Shown: one piece after another, positions 1 through 7,958 of the stretch | Position numbering within the stretch: the first letter of the stretch is position 1 | How the letters are laid out: the number at the start of each line of letters is the position of its first letter | Assembly: GCA_024762975.1 (NCBI GenBank) | Contig: JANTGJ010000011.1 | Coordinates: 1-46,005, forward strand | Length of the DNA stretch: 46,005 bases | Direction: 5' to 3' | From: Candidatus Krumholzibacteriia bacterium | GTDB lineage: Bacteria > Krumholzibacteriota > Krumholzibacteriia > LZORAL124-64-63 | The notes under the pieces: generated by a model | What the model was told of the DNA's origin: nothing | Database searches by the model: none | Seen by the model: the letters and a program-made list of their open reading frames with translations, nothing else | Made by a program: the position numbers and the translations under genes

Positions 1-95
1 GGATCATCCGCACCCGCAAACGGATCAGCGGCATGGACCCGGACTGCGGCCCCGGCAAGAATCAGGACCGTCCGAACCAGGTTGCGGACGCTCAT
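1..95 (-). CDS. Exported protein, N-terminal fragment (cut by window edge)
   Basis: Only the first 31 codons are present; the gene runs off the left edge. The ATG at 95-93 overlaps the stop of the upstream gene in an ATGA, so the two are very likely translationally coupled. The visible residues begin MSVRNLVRTVLILAGAA, a basic start followed by a hydrophobic stretch and then VHAADPF, which reads as a Sec signal peptide with cleavage after HA. The product is therefore probably exported. Nothing in the short mature part identifies a family. It is the last visible member of the run formed by the lamin-tail protein and the predicted barrel. Confidence 0.6.
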   Translation of the reverse strand, partial: MSVRNLVRTVLILAGAAVRVHAADPFAGADD

Positions 96-931
96 GGCGC
101 CTCCATCCCCGGGTTCCCGAACACGATCCGGAAACGGTGGGTGATCCCCAGCTCGGGATGCGTCACGTGACTGGTGAGCACCATCAGATGCCCGAGGCTC
201 CAGGCCGTAACCGGCCCCATCGAGCCGGTCAAGCTTTCGTAGCGCAAACCGATCGCCAGGTGGGAATTCAGTGCCAGCGTGGTCTCATTCGCCAGTCCCA
301 GCTCCTGGTCCGTTCTTTGCTCGACGCGAAACGCCGCCGCCAATCCCACCCGGGGCAGCAGCGTACTGAGACTCAGCAAAGAGCGCGGTCGTGGACGGGT
401 CTCGAGCACCGGTTCCAACCAACAGCGCATACGGACCCGCACTGCCTCCAACCACCAGCCGGTCCGCAGCACCCATCTCCAACTGTGGCGGTGATCCGCT
501 CGCTCGCCGGCGATGACGAGATCCTCTTCGCACCATTCCACACCGAAGCCGGTTTCCTCTCCGAAGTGGAGCCCGATTCCGCTCTGGCTCTCGCGGACCA
601 GCTCGGTGCCCAAAGTCTCCCGACTGGCACCGACCTGCACAGCGGTTCCCGCACGCCGGACACGAAATCCCACGGCGATCCGATCGGCCGGGAGTTCCGG
701 CATGCCGTACAGGCGCATCACCGCCGCCGACGCCCACACTCCGCTGCTTTCCGCCGGCTGTACGCTCTCGATCCCGCAACCGAGGACCTCCCGGATCTCC
801 CGCGGAGCCAGCAACCAGCCATCGCCCACGCCGTGCAATCCGGTAGCCTGCACACCGGATGCCTCCAGGAGCAACCAGACCATGCCAACGAGTTCGACGA
901 TCCGGGGAGCCGGTGCGCTCCGGCGTATCAT
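92..931 (-). CDS. Predicted outer-membrane beta-barrel-like protein, function unknown
   Basis: 279 residues when started at the ATG at 931-929, which overlaps the stop of the lamin-tail gene in an ATGA. A longer reading frame exists upstream but would run through the neighbour, so it is rejected. Residues 1-30 form a signal peptide (MIRRSAPAPRIVELVGMVWLLLEASGVQA). The rest shows alternating short amphipathic strands, for example GLHFGEETGFGVEW, HLAIGLRYESLTG and THRFRIVFGNPG, and tryptophan-rich segments typical of barrel girdles. I do not recognise a named family. It sits between a secreted lamin-tail protein and another exported protein, overlapping both by 4 bases, which suggests the three act together at the cell surface. 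The barrel assignment rests on strand pattern only. Confidence 0.6.
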   Translation of the reverse strand: MIRRSAPAPRIVELVGMVWLLLEASGVQATGLHGVGDGWLLAPREIREVLGCGIESVQPAESSGVWASAAVMRLYGMPELPADRIAVGFRVRRAGTAVQVGASRETLGTELVRESQSGIGLHFGEETGFGVEWCEEDLVIAGERADHRHSWRWVLRTGWWLEAVRVRMRCWLEPVLETRPRPRSLLSLSTLLPRVGLAAAFRVEQRTDQELGLANETTLALNSHLAIGLRYESLTGSMGPVTAWSLGHLMVLTSHVTHPELGITHRFRIVFGNPGMEAP

Positions 932-2679
932 CGCTGTCCCGGCGTCTGCACCGCGCCCAGCGCGCGCTGTTTCTCGAGAACCCGCCCATCGCTCCCGGTG
1001 AGAGTCAGATGGAAGATGTATCCGCCCGGCGGTACGGCCTGTGAGGAGTCGTCCCGGCCATCCCAGGTCCAGTGCCGGGGTCCGCCGCCCAGATCGTCGC
1101 TGGCCAGATCGCGCACCCGATTCCCCCACAGATCGAAAATTCGCAAACGCACCGCCGCGTCATCCGGTACCCGGTCGTACAACACATGAATGGCAGGCGC
1201 TCCTCGTCCGGGATCCAGTACGCGCGGCTCGAGTCGCAGCCCACCCGCGCTGCCGGGCGGCCGACTGCGACTGTTCTGGCAGCCGGGAGTAGCGCCGGAT
1301 TGCGCTGTGCTCGGGGCCCAATTCGCGATTCGAGCTGATGCGGCCTGGATCGAGACTCGTTCCAGGCTGGTACCCGCCTCGGGGACCGGCAGGGCGCTCG
1401 CCGAATCGCCTCCCCACTGGACGTGATCGAGCACTTCGCCGGAGGGCCCACCGAGGTAGACCCGGTCCGCGAATTCCCGGTTGGAAGCCGACTCGTTGTT
1501 CAATGAGGGCCACGACCCGGGAAGCGAGCGCAGCAGGATCGCCCCGGGGTGCCCGCACCACGCGTCCACGCCGGCAGCGATCCGGTTCTCCATCATCCAC
1601 TGCACCAGTGCTGTCGAGTCCTGGGCAACGACCAGGAGCTGTCCGGCATCCAGGGTCATCTGCGGCAGCGAACGCCAGGGCCCGTCCTCGTCCCGGATCG
1701 CGTACTGCCCCAGGGGAACCCCTTCACCGACAGCCTCGAGCTCGATCCACTCCTGCTGTCCATCGGTGGGTGCGGCAAGGACCTCGCTCAGGACCAAGTC
1801 GCCGGCTCCCACCTGCAATCGTCCCCAGTGCAGTTGCAAATCCCCGGGCACCGTGGGTGCCGGAACCCTCAGTTCCACCGGGAGGGACCCACTTTCGGCA
1901 ACGATCAGATCCCAGAAGATCTCGCGCTCCGTACCCGGCTCGCACCGGTCCAGGCGACCCGGGAACCACGCCACCCCCACTCGCAACTGGATCTCGGTCG
2001 GTGGAATTTCGAAGAGTCCGTCGTTGAGCAGCCGGGTTACGATCCGGACCGATCCGCCCGCCGCCGGCAAAGAGGGCGGATCCGCCGACCAGGAAACGGC
2101 AGCGATGGACCAGTCCTGAAAATTGGCAGCCCCCGGAGTGGGCTCGGCGGACACGAAGTCGGCGGAGTTGTCACCCGTGTCCACTCCATCCGGCCGCCTG
2201 GCCAACGATCGACCCGTCGTCAGCGCGACGGGCGCGGTCTCGAACCGGGATGGATCCGTCAAGGACCCGTAGCCCAGCAGATCGACCACGGCACCGTTTC
2301 GCACCAGGCGCACCGAGTCGGGCCCATTTTGCAGCGCCAGCGTCACCTCGGCGTCCGGTGAGTCGCCTGCCTGCCAATTGCGATCCACGATGAGGTAGCG
2401 GGCACCGGGGGCCAACTGCTCACTCTCGGCCCCTTCCCAGCGCAGTCGCCAATCGAGTTCCTCGGCGCCATTGGCAAACTCGAACCGCAATCGAGCTAGG
2501 GAAACGGGTGTATCTCCCGGATTCAGCAACTCGACGAATTCGCGGCCGGCATCGCTACCGTCCGGATCGATCAGGATCTCATTGATCACGATGTCCGCCT
2601 CAGCCGGCGGGGCCATCAGGCAGAACACGACCCAGACGCCGGCGGCCAGCAGCCACTCCACACTCGGATTTCGAAACAT
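928..2679 (-). CDS. Secreted lamin-tail-domain protein with C-terminal FlgD-like sorting domain
   Basis: 583 residues with a signal peptide (about 1-28, cleavage near PPAEA). A lamin-tail domain follows at about 29-170, marked by DIVINEILIDPDGSDAGREF and the ELLNPGD turn. A second, weaker lamin-tail unit lies at about 290-420 (LVLSEVLAAPTDGQQEWIEL). Between them is a stretch resembling a CARDB-type adhesion domain (about 190-285). The C-terminal 90 residues (VRLRIFDLWGNRVRDL, WTWDGRDD, PPGGYIFHLTL) form a FlgD-like immunoglobulin fold of the kind used as a sorting signal for type-IX-like secretion in FCB bacteria. The stop overlaps the next gene by 4 bases. Its likely role is surface display or adhesion; no enzymatic motif is seen. 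Confidence 0.75.
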   Translation of the reverse strand: MFRNPSVEWLLAAGVWVVFCLMAPPAEADIVINEILIDPDGSDAGREFVELLNPGDTPVSLARLRFEFANGAEELDWRLRWEGAESEQLAPGARYLIVDRNWQAGDSPDAEVTLALQNGPDSVRLVRNGAVVDLLGYGSLTDPSRFETAPVALTTGRSLARRPDGVDTGDNSADFVSAEPTPGAANFQDWSIAAVSWSADPPSLPAAGGSVRIVTRLLNDGLFEIPPTEIQLRVGVAWFPGRLDRCEPGTEREIFWDLIVAESGSLPVELRVPAPTVPGDLQLHWGRLQVGAGDLVLSEVLAAPTDGQQEWIELEAVGEGVPLGQYAIRDEDGPWRSLPQMTLDAGQLLVVAQDSTALVQWMMENRIAAGVDAWCGHPGAILLRSLPGSWPSLNNESASNREFADRVYLGGPSGEVLDHVQWGGDSASALPVPEAGTSLERVSIQAASARIANWAPSTAQSGATPGCQNSRSRPPGSAGGLRLEPRVLDPGRGAPAIHVLYDRVPDDAAVRLRIFDLWGNRVRDLASDDLGGGPRHWTWDGRDDSSQAVPPGGYIFHLTLTGSDGRVLEKQRALGAVQTPGQR

Positions 2680-2735
2680 GGGAAAGAATCCGTTTCCGGG
2701 AGGCGGAAACTGTCAATCGAATCGATCAAAACCAG

Positions 2736-5060
2736 TTACAAGAGTCCGTTTCGCCGTCGCAGGAACCACTCTACCCCCAGCAACAGACAGGCCACCAGCA
2801 GCAGGGGCCAGCCGGCCAAGGGATCGAACCGGGACCGCCGCTCCTGCGAACCCTGATCCCAGTCCAACGCCCTGAGGTGCTCCATGACCCGTTCCAGGAC
2901 ACGGTCCGCATTTCCGTCGACATACCGATCCTGGGAACCGGACGCCAGGCTCCGCAATCGCCGTTGGTCCTGCCGTACCTGGGTCGCCTCGATGGAGTTG
3001 CGGGTGACGACCAGACTTTCGCGTTGGCTGACCACCGGGGGCTGCCCTTCGCCGTTCAATTGCACCGAATAGGCCCCGGGAGGCAATGCCGGCAAGACCA
3101 CTTCCGCTTCGCCCGGACGGCCCTCGATCTCCTCCAAGTCGAAAGTTCGCACTTCGGCCTCGCCGGACTCCTCCGGATCGGAAGTGGACCTCAGCAGCAG
3201 CTCCAGCCGCCGCCCGGTCACCGGCTGTCCGCGCAGATCGCGCCAGTTCGAGGAGATCCGGATCGTTTCCCCCTCCTGATAGGCCAAGCGGCGCCCGGCA
3301 AAGGACAGCTCCTTCTCCGTGGAACCTTCGGCGGTCCAGATCAACAGGTTGCGTACCAACTGCCGCGCAATCTGGGGCTCGGTTCCGGAACGGCCCGCCA
3401 CCTCCGCCGGATTCCAGAATGCCTGTTCCCACAGATTCCGACCGCCATACCAACCGACCCGCCCTTGACCCCGTCCCGTTACCGCGAGCAAGGGATCGAT
3501 CCGCACCGGTTGCCCCGGGAGAGAACGTCCCCGGACCTCGATCAGGCTGCGACCGTCAGCAACCAGTACCGCCGGCACCAGAGCGCGCAGTGGCGGCAAT
3601 TCAGCCCAACTCCGGACCGGAAGGCCCTCGGCCGGGTTGGCCAGACCCGCCAGGATCAAATGGGACCGGCCCGACGGCGTCACGATGATCGCCCACGGCT
3701 CGGCAGCCGCTACCAGCCATCGAGTCTCCGGTATCCGAACCGGCAGCAGATCGGCCAGCCCTGCGGGCGGTGGGGCCAACGGCTGCGACGGCAGCGTAGA
3801 TCCATCACCTGGAATCACCAGCAGCCCCAGCCCCGCAGCAACGGCATCGCCCAGGAGTTTCCAATCCAGCGCCGCCACCGGCCCGCCCCAGCCGGACAGG
3901 ATCAACCCGTCCCAGCGCAACCATTCCTCGACGCTCGCAGGCGGTGACCACTGTACCAGACTGTCTGCAAAAACGGGGCCCTCAGGACCGGAAAACACCC
4001 GCGTCAAATCCAGACGAGGTTCGCGGGCAGCCCCCTGCGCCAGGAAACGAACATCCCAACCCGGTCGATCCGTCAGCAGGACCACCTCGGCACGTTCCGG
4101 GCGCACGTCTACCGCCAGCAACGCCTCGTTGTTCTCCAGGAAACGCTCGTTGTCCAGAGGCGAGACTTCGACACGATACACTTGCGGCCCGCTGGAATCC
4201 GGCCGGAAGACCAATTCGACAGGTACGGTTGCCGCGTCGGCTGGAACCGTTTGGCGGGCCACCACGCCCTCGGGTCCGAACAAACGAACCTCGATCGGCG
4301 GGCGGGTGCCGCGTTCGACAAAACGGTCATCGACGGTCAACTCGACCAACATATCAGCCCCCCGGTACACGGTACCCGGGTAGCGCAGATCCTTGATGAT
4401 CCGGTCGGCCGGTCCGCGGGGATCGCCCAAGCCCACGGCGACCAGTGGAGTCGCCGCCGGCGCCCCCAGGCCGCCCGTTCGGGATGACCGGGCGCTCGAA
4501 CTTTCGGTCTCCTGTCCATCGCTCAACAGGAGAATTCCGCGCACGGAACGATCCACGGCCGCCTCGAACGACTGCCGCAGGAATGACCGCAGATCCGTAC
4601 CATATCCGTCGGGAGCCGCACCCATCGCCTGGTCGGCTGCCACCTCCTGCAACGGGCCAAGCCCATTGCCGCGAAACATCAGAGCGCGGGAGTGGGGAAA
4701 TTCAGCGGTCAGGGCGGAATCGACTCGGGCAGCCAGCGTCCAGGCCTGGTGCCAACGCGAGACGGTGCTGTCATCGACCGCCGCTGCCGCCGGCAATTCC
4801 ATGCTGCCGGAATCCTCAACCAGGATGAGCAGATCCGCCGGTTTCCGGTCCTGCGCCAACCGGGTCAGCACCGGACCGGCGATGGCCAGGACCAACAGCG
4901 CCAGCACCGCCGACCGCAGTCCGATCAGCCAGCGCTTCAGCCCGGGACGCGGTTGCGGCCAGGTCTGTCGATAGAATCGCACCGACAAAGAGACGGCCCC
5001 CACCGCCAAAGCCAGCAGTAGGGGCCAGGTCCACGCCGGAGCTGTCCAGAAGATGGACAC
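2736..5060 (-). CDS. Membrane-anchored VWA-domain protein (BatA-like)
   Basis: 774 residues, starting with GTG at 5060-5058, six bases after the ppdK stop. Two membrane helices open the protein (about 10-28 and 45-66), as in BatA-type proteins, and another closes it (about 748-768, WPLLLVACLLLGVEWFLRRR). A von Willebrand A domain follows the second helix: ILVEDSGSM at 79-87 is the MIDAS loop and GILLLSDGQE is a later VWA strand. The first MIDAS position, normally Asp (DxSxS), is Glu here. The long middle part contains a segment resembling the glutamine-amidotransferase-like fold found in large VWA membrane proteins, and several Ig-like beta stretches. Its role is unknown, perhaps a surface sensor or complex-assembly factor. 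The start codon is uncertain because the Shine-Dalgarno is weak. Confidence 0.7.
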   Translation of the reverse strand: MSIFWTAPAWTWPLLLALAVGAVSLSVRFYRQTWPQPRPGLKRWLIGLRSAVLALLVLAIAGPVLTRLAQDRKPADLLILVEDSGSMELPAAAAVDDSTVSRWHQAWTLAARVDSALTAEFPHSRALMFRGNGLGPLQEVAADQAMGAAPDGYGTDLRSFLRQSFEAAVDRSVRGILLLSDGQETESSSARSSRTGGLGAPAATPLVAVGLGDPRGPADRIIKDLRYPGTVYRGADMLVELTVDDRFVERGTRPPIEVRLFGPEGVVARQTVPADAATVPVELVFRPDSSGPQVYRVEVSPLDNERFLENNEALLAVDVRPERAEVVLLTDRPGWDVRFLAQGAAREPRLDLTRVFSGPEGPVFADSLVQWSPPASVEEWLRWDGLILSGWGGPVAALDWKLLGDAVAAGLGLLVIPGDGSTLPSQPLAPPPAGLADLLPVRIPETRWLVAAAEPWAIIVTPSGRSHLILAGLANPAEGLPVRSWAELPPLRALVPAVLVADGRSLIEVRGRSLPGQPVRIDPLLAVTGRGQGRVGWYGGRNLWEQAFWNPAEVAGRSGTEPQIARQLVRNLLIWTAEGSTEKELSFAGRRLAYQEGETIRISSNWRDLRGQPVTGRRLELLLRSTSDPEESGEAEVRTFDLEEIEGRPGEAEVVLPALPPGAYSVQLNGEGQPPVVSQRESLVVTRNSIEATQVRQDQRRLRSLASGSQDRYVDGNADRVLERVMEHLRALDWDQGSQERRSRFDPLAGWPLLLVACLLLGVEWFLRRRNGLL

Positions 5061-5066
5061 CCGGTA

Positions 5067-7760
5067 TTACTTTCCGCCCTCGAGCTTCTCGCGCACGACC
5101 ACCTGGGCCGCAGCCAGACGCGCAATCGGCACCCGGTAGGGAGAGCAGCTGACGTAGTCCAGTCCCACCTTGTGGCAGAACGCGACCGAGCTGGGATCGC
5201 CCCCGTGCTCGCCGCAAATCCCCAGGTGGATGTCCGGGTTCGTCTCGCGCCCCTTCTTGCAGGCCATTTCGACCAGCTGGCCGACGCCACTTTGATCCAG
5301 CTGCTGGAACGGATCGGCCGGCAGGATGCCCCGACGTACGTAATCGGGCAGGAACACACCCGCGTCGTCGCGGCTGTATCCGAAGGTCATCTGCGTCAGA
5401 TCGTTGGTTCCGAAGCTGAAGAAGTCGGCGACCTCGGCCATCTGGTCCGCGAGCAGGGCCGCGCGCGGAATTTCGATCATGGTTCCCACCAGATAGTCGA
5501 CATCAACGCCCGTCTCGGCGATGACCTTCGTGGCCACCTCGATGGTCAGTTCCCGCAGATCGGCCAACTCACGCTGGGTACCGGTCAACGGAATCATGAT
5601 CTCCGGACGTACGTCCACGCCGCCCTTCTTGCAGGCACAAGCCGCACCGATGATCGCCGAGACCTGCATCTCGCAGATCTCCGGATAGGTCAGGCTGAGT
5701 CGGCAGCCCCGATGACCGAGCATCGGATTTTCCTCGTGCAGCGATTCGATCTTCTGCTCGAGCCGTTCCACCGCGACCCCCATGTCACCGGCGAGCGTCT
5801 TGATATCGCCCTCCGTGGTCGGCAGGAACTCGTGCAGCGGCGGATCCAACAGGCGGATCGTCACGGGCAGACTTTCCATCGCGCGGAAGATCCCGTCGAA
5901 GTCCTCCTGCTGCATCGGCTGCAACTTGGTCAGGGCCTCACGACGAGCCTCGACACTGTCGGCCAGGATCATCTCACGCATGCGCATGATGCGCTCTTCG
6001 CCGAAGAACATATGCTCGGTACGGCACAGGCCGATGCCCTGGGCACCGAACTCGCGCGCCTGCTGCGCATCGTGAGGACTGTCCGCATTCGTACGGACCC
6101 TCAGGCGACGCGTCTGATCGGCCCAGCCCATGACCTTGACCAGGTTGGGATCGTCCATGTGCGGGGGAACCAGGCCCGGCAGGCCCTCGATGACAGCCCC
6201 CGTCGTGCCGTTGATCGTGATCGCATCACCGCGAGCAAAAGACTTGTCGCCGATCTCAATCCGGCCGTTTTCGTTGTCCACAATCAATTCGCCACAGCCG
6301 GCGACACAGGGCTTGCCCATGCCCCGGGCCACGACGGCGGCGTGGCTGGTCATACCGCCGCGACTGGTCAGGATGCCCTGCGCGACATTCATACCGGCGA
6401 TGTCCTCGGGGCTGGTCTCACGGCGCACCAGGACCACCTTCGTCCCGTCACCGGCCACTTCGACGGCTTCCTCGGCGCTGAAGACGATCGTCCCCTGGGC
6501 CGCGCCCGGCGAGGCAGGCAGGCCCGTGGTCAGTACCTTCAGTTCCGCCGACGGGTCGATCTGGTCGTGCAGCATCTGATCCAGGTGATCGGGCTCGACC
6601 AGCAGCAGTGCTTTCTCGGTCGAGACGATGCCTTCGGCCTCCATCTCGGCGGCAACGCGAATGGCCGCGACTCCCGTCCGTTTGCCGTTGCGCGTCTGCA
6701 GCATCCACAGACGGCCATCCTCGATGGTGAACTCGATGTCCTGCATATCACAGTAGTGCTTTTCCAACTGCGTGCGGATTGCGCAGAGTTCGCTGTAGGA
6801 TTCGGGCATGACATCCTCGAGCGTGGGCAAATCCTTGGCCTTGTTTCCGGCCGGTAGCATCTCGCGGCCGTGCTGATTCAACTGCTGCGGCGTACGGATA
6901 CCTGCCACGACGTCCTCGCCCTGGGCGTTGACCAGGAACTCGCCGTAGAATTCGTTCTCTCCCGTCGACGGATTGCGCGTAAAAGCGACACCCGTTGCGG
7001 AGGAGTCCCCCATATTGCCGAAGACCATGGCCTGCACATTCACGGCAGTTCCCCAGTCACCGGGGATGTGGTGGATACGACGGTACTCGATCGCGCGCGG
7101 GACGTTCCAGCTCTTGAACACGGCGGCTACGCCCCCCCACAGCTGCTCGTAGGGATCGGAAGGGAATCCGGCACCGGTTTCATCGAGGATGATCGCCTTG
7201 AAATTCGCGATCAATTCCTTGAGATGATCCGGGGTCAGTTCGTTATCCAGGCTGACACCGGTCTTTTCCTTGATCGCGTCGATCGCGTGTTCGAATTTTT
7301 CGCCCTCGACGCCCATCACCACATCACCGTACATCTGCACCAAACGGCGGTAGCTGTCGTAGGCAAAACGCTCGTTACCACTCTTGGCTGCCAGCCCGAG
7401 CACGGTATCGTCATTCAACCCCAGGTTCAACACGGTGTCCATCATGCCCGGCATCGAGACCCGGGCACCGGAACGAACTGAGAAGAGCAGCGGATCGGCT
7501 GGATCGGCAAACGTCTTTCCGATCACCTTTTCGACCTGCAGCAGGGCTTCCTTCGCCTCGTTCTTCAGCGCATCAGTCAGCTCCTGTGTCGACTGGTACT
7601 CGATACATGCCTCGGTGCTGATCGTAAATCCCGGGGGCACGGGAATACCCAAGTTCACCATTTCAGCCAGGTTGGCGCCCTTGCCGCCCAGGAGGTTCCG
7701 CATCGATCCATTGCCGGCAGCGTGTCCGTCGCCGAAAAAGTAAACCTGCTTGCCGCTCAT
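5067..7760 (-). CDS. ppdK: Pyruvate, phosphate dikinase
   Basis: 897 residues. It interconverts pyruvate, ATP and phosphate with PEP, AMP and pyrophosphate, in the cytoplasm. The N-terminal ATP-grasp domain starts VYFFGDG and GGKGANLAEM. The swivelling phosphohistidine domain carries SRGGMTSHAAVVARG, with catalytic His473 and the usual regulatory Thr471. The C-terminal PEP/pyruvate barrel shows GLCRTEHMF, SFGTNDLTQMTFGYSRDD and GICGEHGGDP with the conserved Cys. Length fits the family (about 870-900). The ATG at 7760-7758 was chosen because MSGKQVYFFGDG matches the family start and GGAG lies 6 bases upstream; an in-frame extension of 57 codons is leader sequence. It probably has its own promoter in 7761-7902, just after the terminator of the gene upstream. 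It may serve gluconeogenic or pyrophosphate-linked glycolytic flux. Confidence 0.97.
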   Translation of the reverse strand: MSGKQVYFFGDGHAAGNGSMRNLLGGKGANLAEMVNLGIPVPPGFTISTEACIEYQSTQELTDALKNEAKEALLQVEKVIGKTFADPADPLLFSVRSGARVSMPGMMDTVLNLGLNDDTVLGLAAKSGNERFAYDSYRRLVQMYGDVVMGVEGEKFEHAIDAIKEKTGVSLDNELTPDHLKELIANFKAIILDETGAGFPSDPYEQLWGGVAAVFKSWNVPRAIEYRRIHHIPGDWGTAVNVQAMVFGNMGDSSATGVAFTRNPSTGENEFYGEFLVNAQGEDVVAGIRTPQQLNQHGREMLPAGNKAKDLPTLEDVMPESYSELCAIRTQLEKHYCDMQDIEFTIEDGRLWMLQTRNGKRTGVAAIRVAAEMEAEGIVSTEKALLLVEPDHLDQMLHDQIDPSAELKVLTTGLPASPGAAQGTIVFSAEEAVEVAGDGTKVVLVRRETSPEDIAGMNVAQGILTSRGGMTSHAAVVARGMGKPCVAGCGELIVDNENGRIEIGDKSFARGDAITINGTTGAVIEGLPGLVPPHMDDPNLVKVMGWADQTRRLRVRTNADSPHDAQQAREFGAQGIGLCRTEHMFFGEERIMRMREMILADSVEARREALTKLQPMQQEDFDGIFRAMESLPVTIRLLDPPLHEFLPTTEGDIKTLAGDMGVAVERLEQKIESLHEENPMLGHRGCRLSLTYPEICEMQVSAIIGAACACKKGGVDVRPEIMIPLTGTQRELADLRELTIEVATKVIAETGVDVDYLVGTMIEIPRAALLADQMAEVADFFSFGTNDLTQMTFGYSRDDAGVFLPDYVRRGILPADPFQQLDQSGVGQLVEMACKKGRETNPDIHLGICGEHGGDPSSVAFCHKVGLDYVSCSPYRVPIARLAAAQVVVREKLEGGK

Positions 7761-7902
7761 GATTACTCCAGATGGGAATGAGGTGGATAGAAAACCGGTC
7801 TGCGCGCGAAAGACCGCAAACGGACCGTTGCGCGACCCGGATCCCCGGTTTTCCTGAATCTTGCTCGTGGGAAAGAATAGTATCTCTTCAGGTCCGAGGC
7901 TA

Positions 7903-7934
7903 TAAAAAAGGGGTGAAAAACGTGTTTTCACCCC
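7903..7934 (-). terminator. Intrinsic terminator of the lipoprotein/BNR operon
   Basis: A perfect 10-bp stem, ggggtgaaaa (7910-7919) with ttttcacccc (7925-7934), has a 5-base loop. On the minus strand it is followed at once by CTTTTTTATA. It lies 25 bases after the stop of the BNR-repeat gene and separates that transcript from ppdK. Confidence 0.9.
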
Positions 7935-7958
7935 CCATATGATCGGTCCTGCGGGAAG

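Noticed and set aside
7761-7931. A 57-residue N-terminal extension of ppdK
   Set aside because: Family members begin at the MSGKQVYFFGDG-like position with a good ribosome site. The extension overlaps the terminator region.
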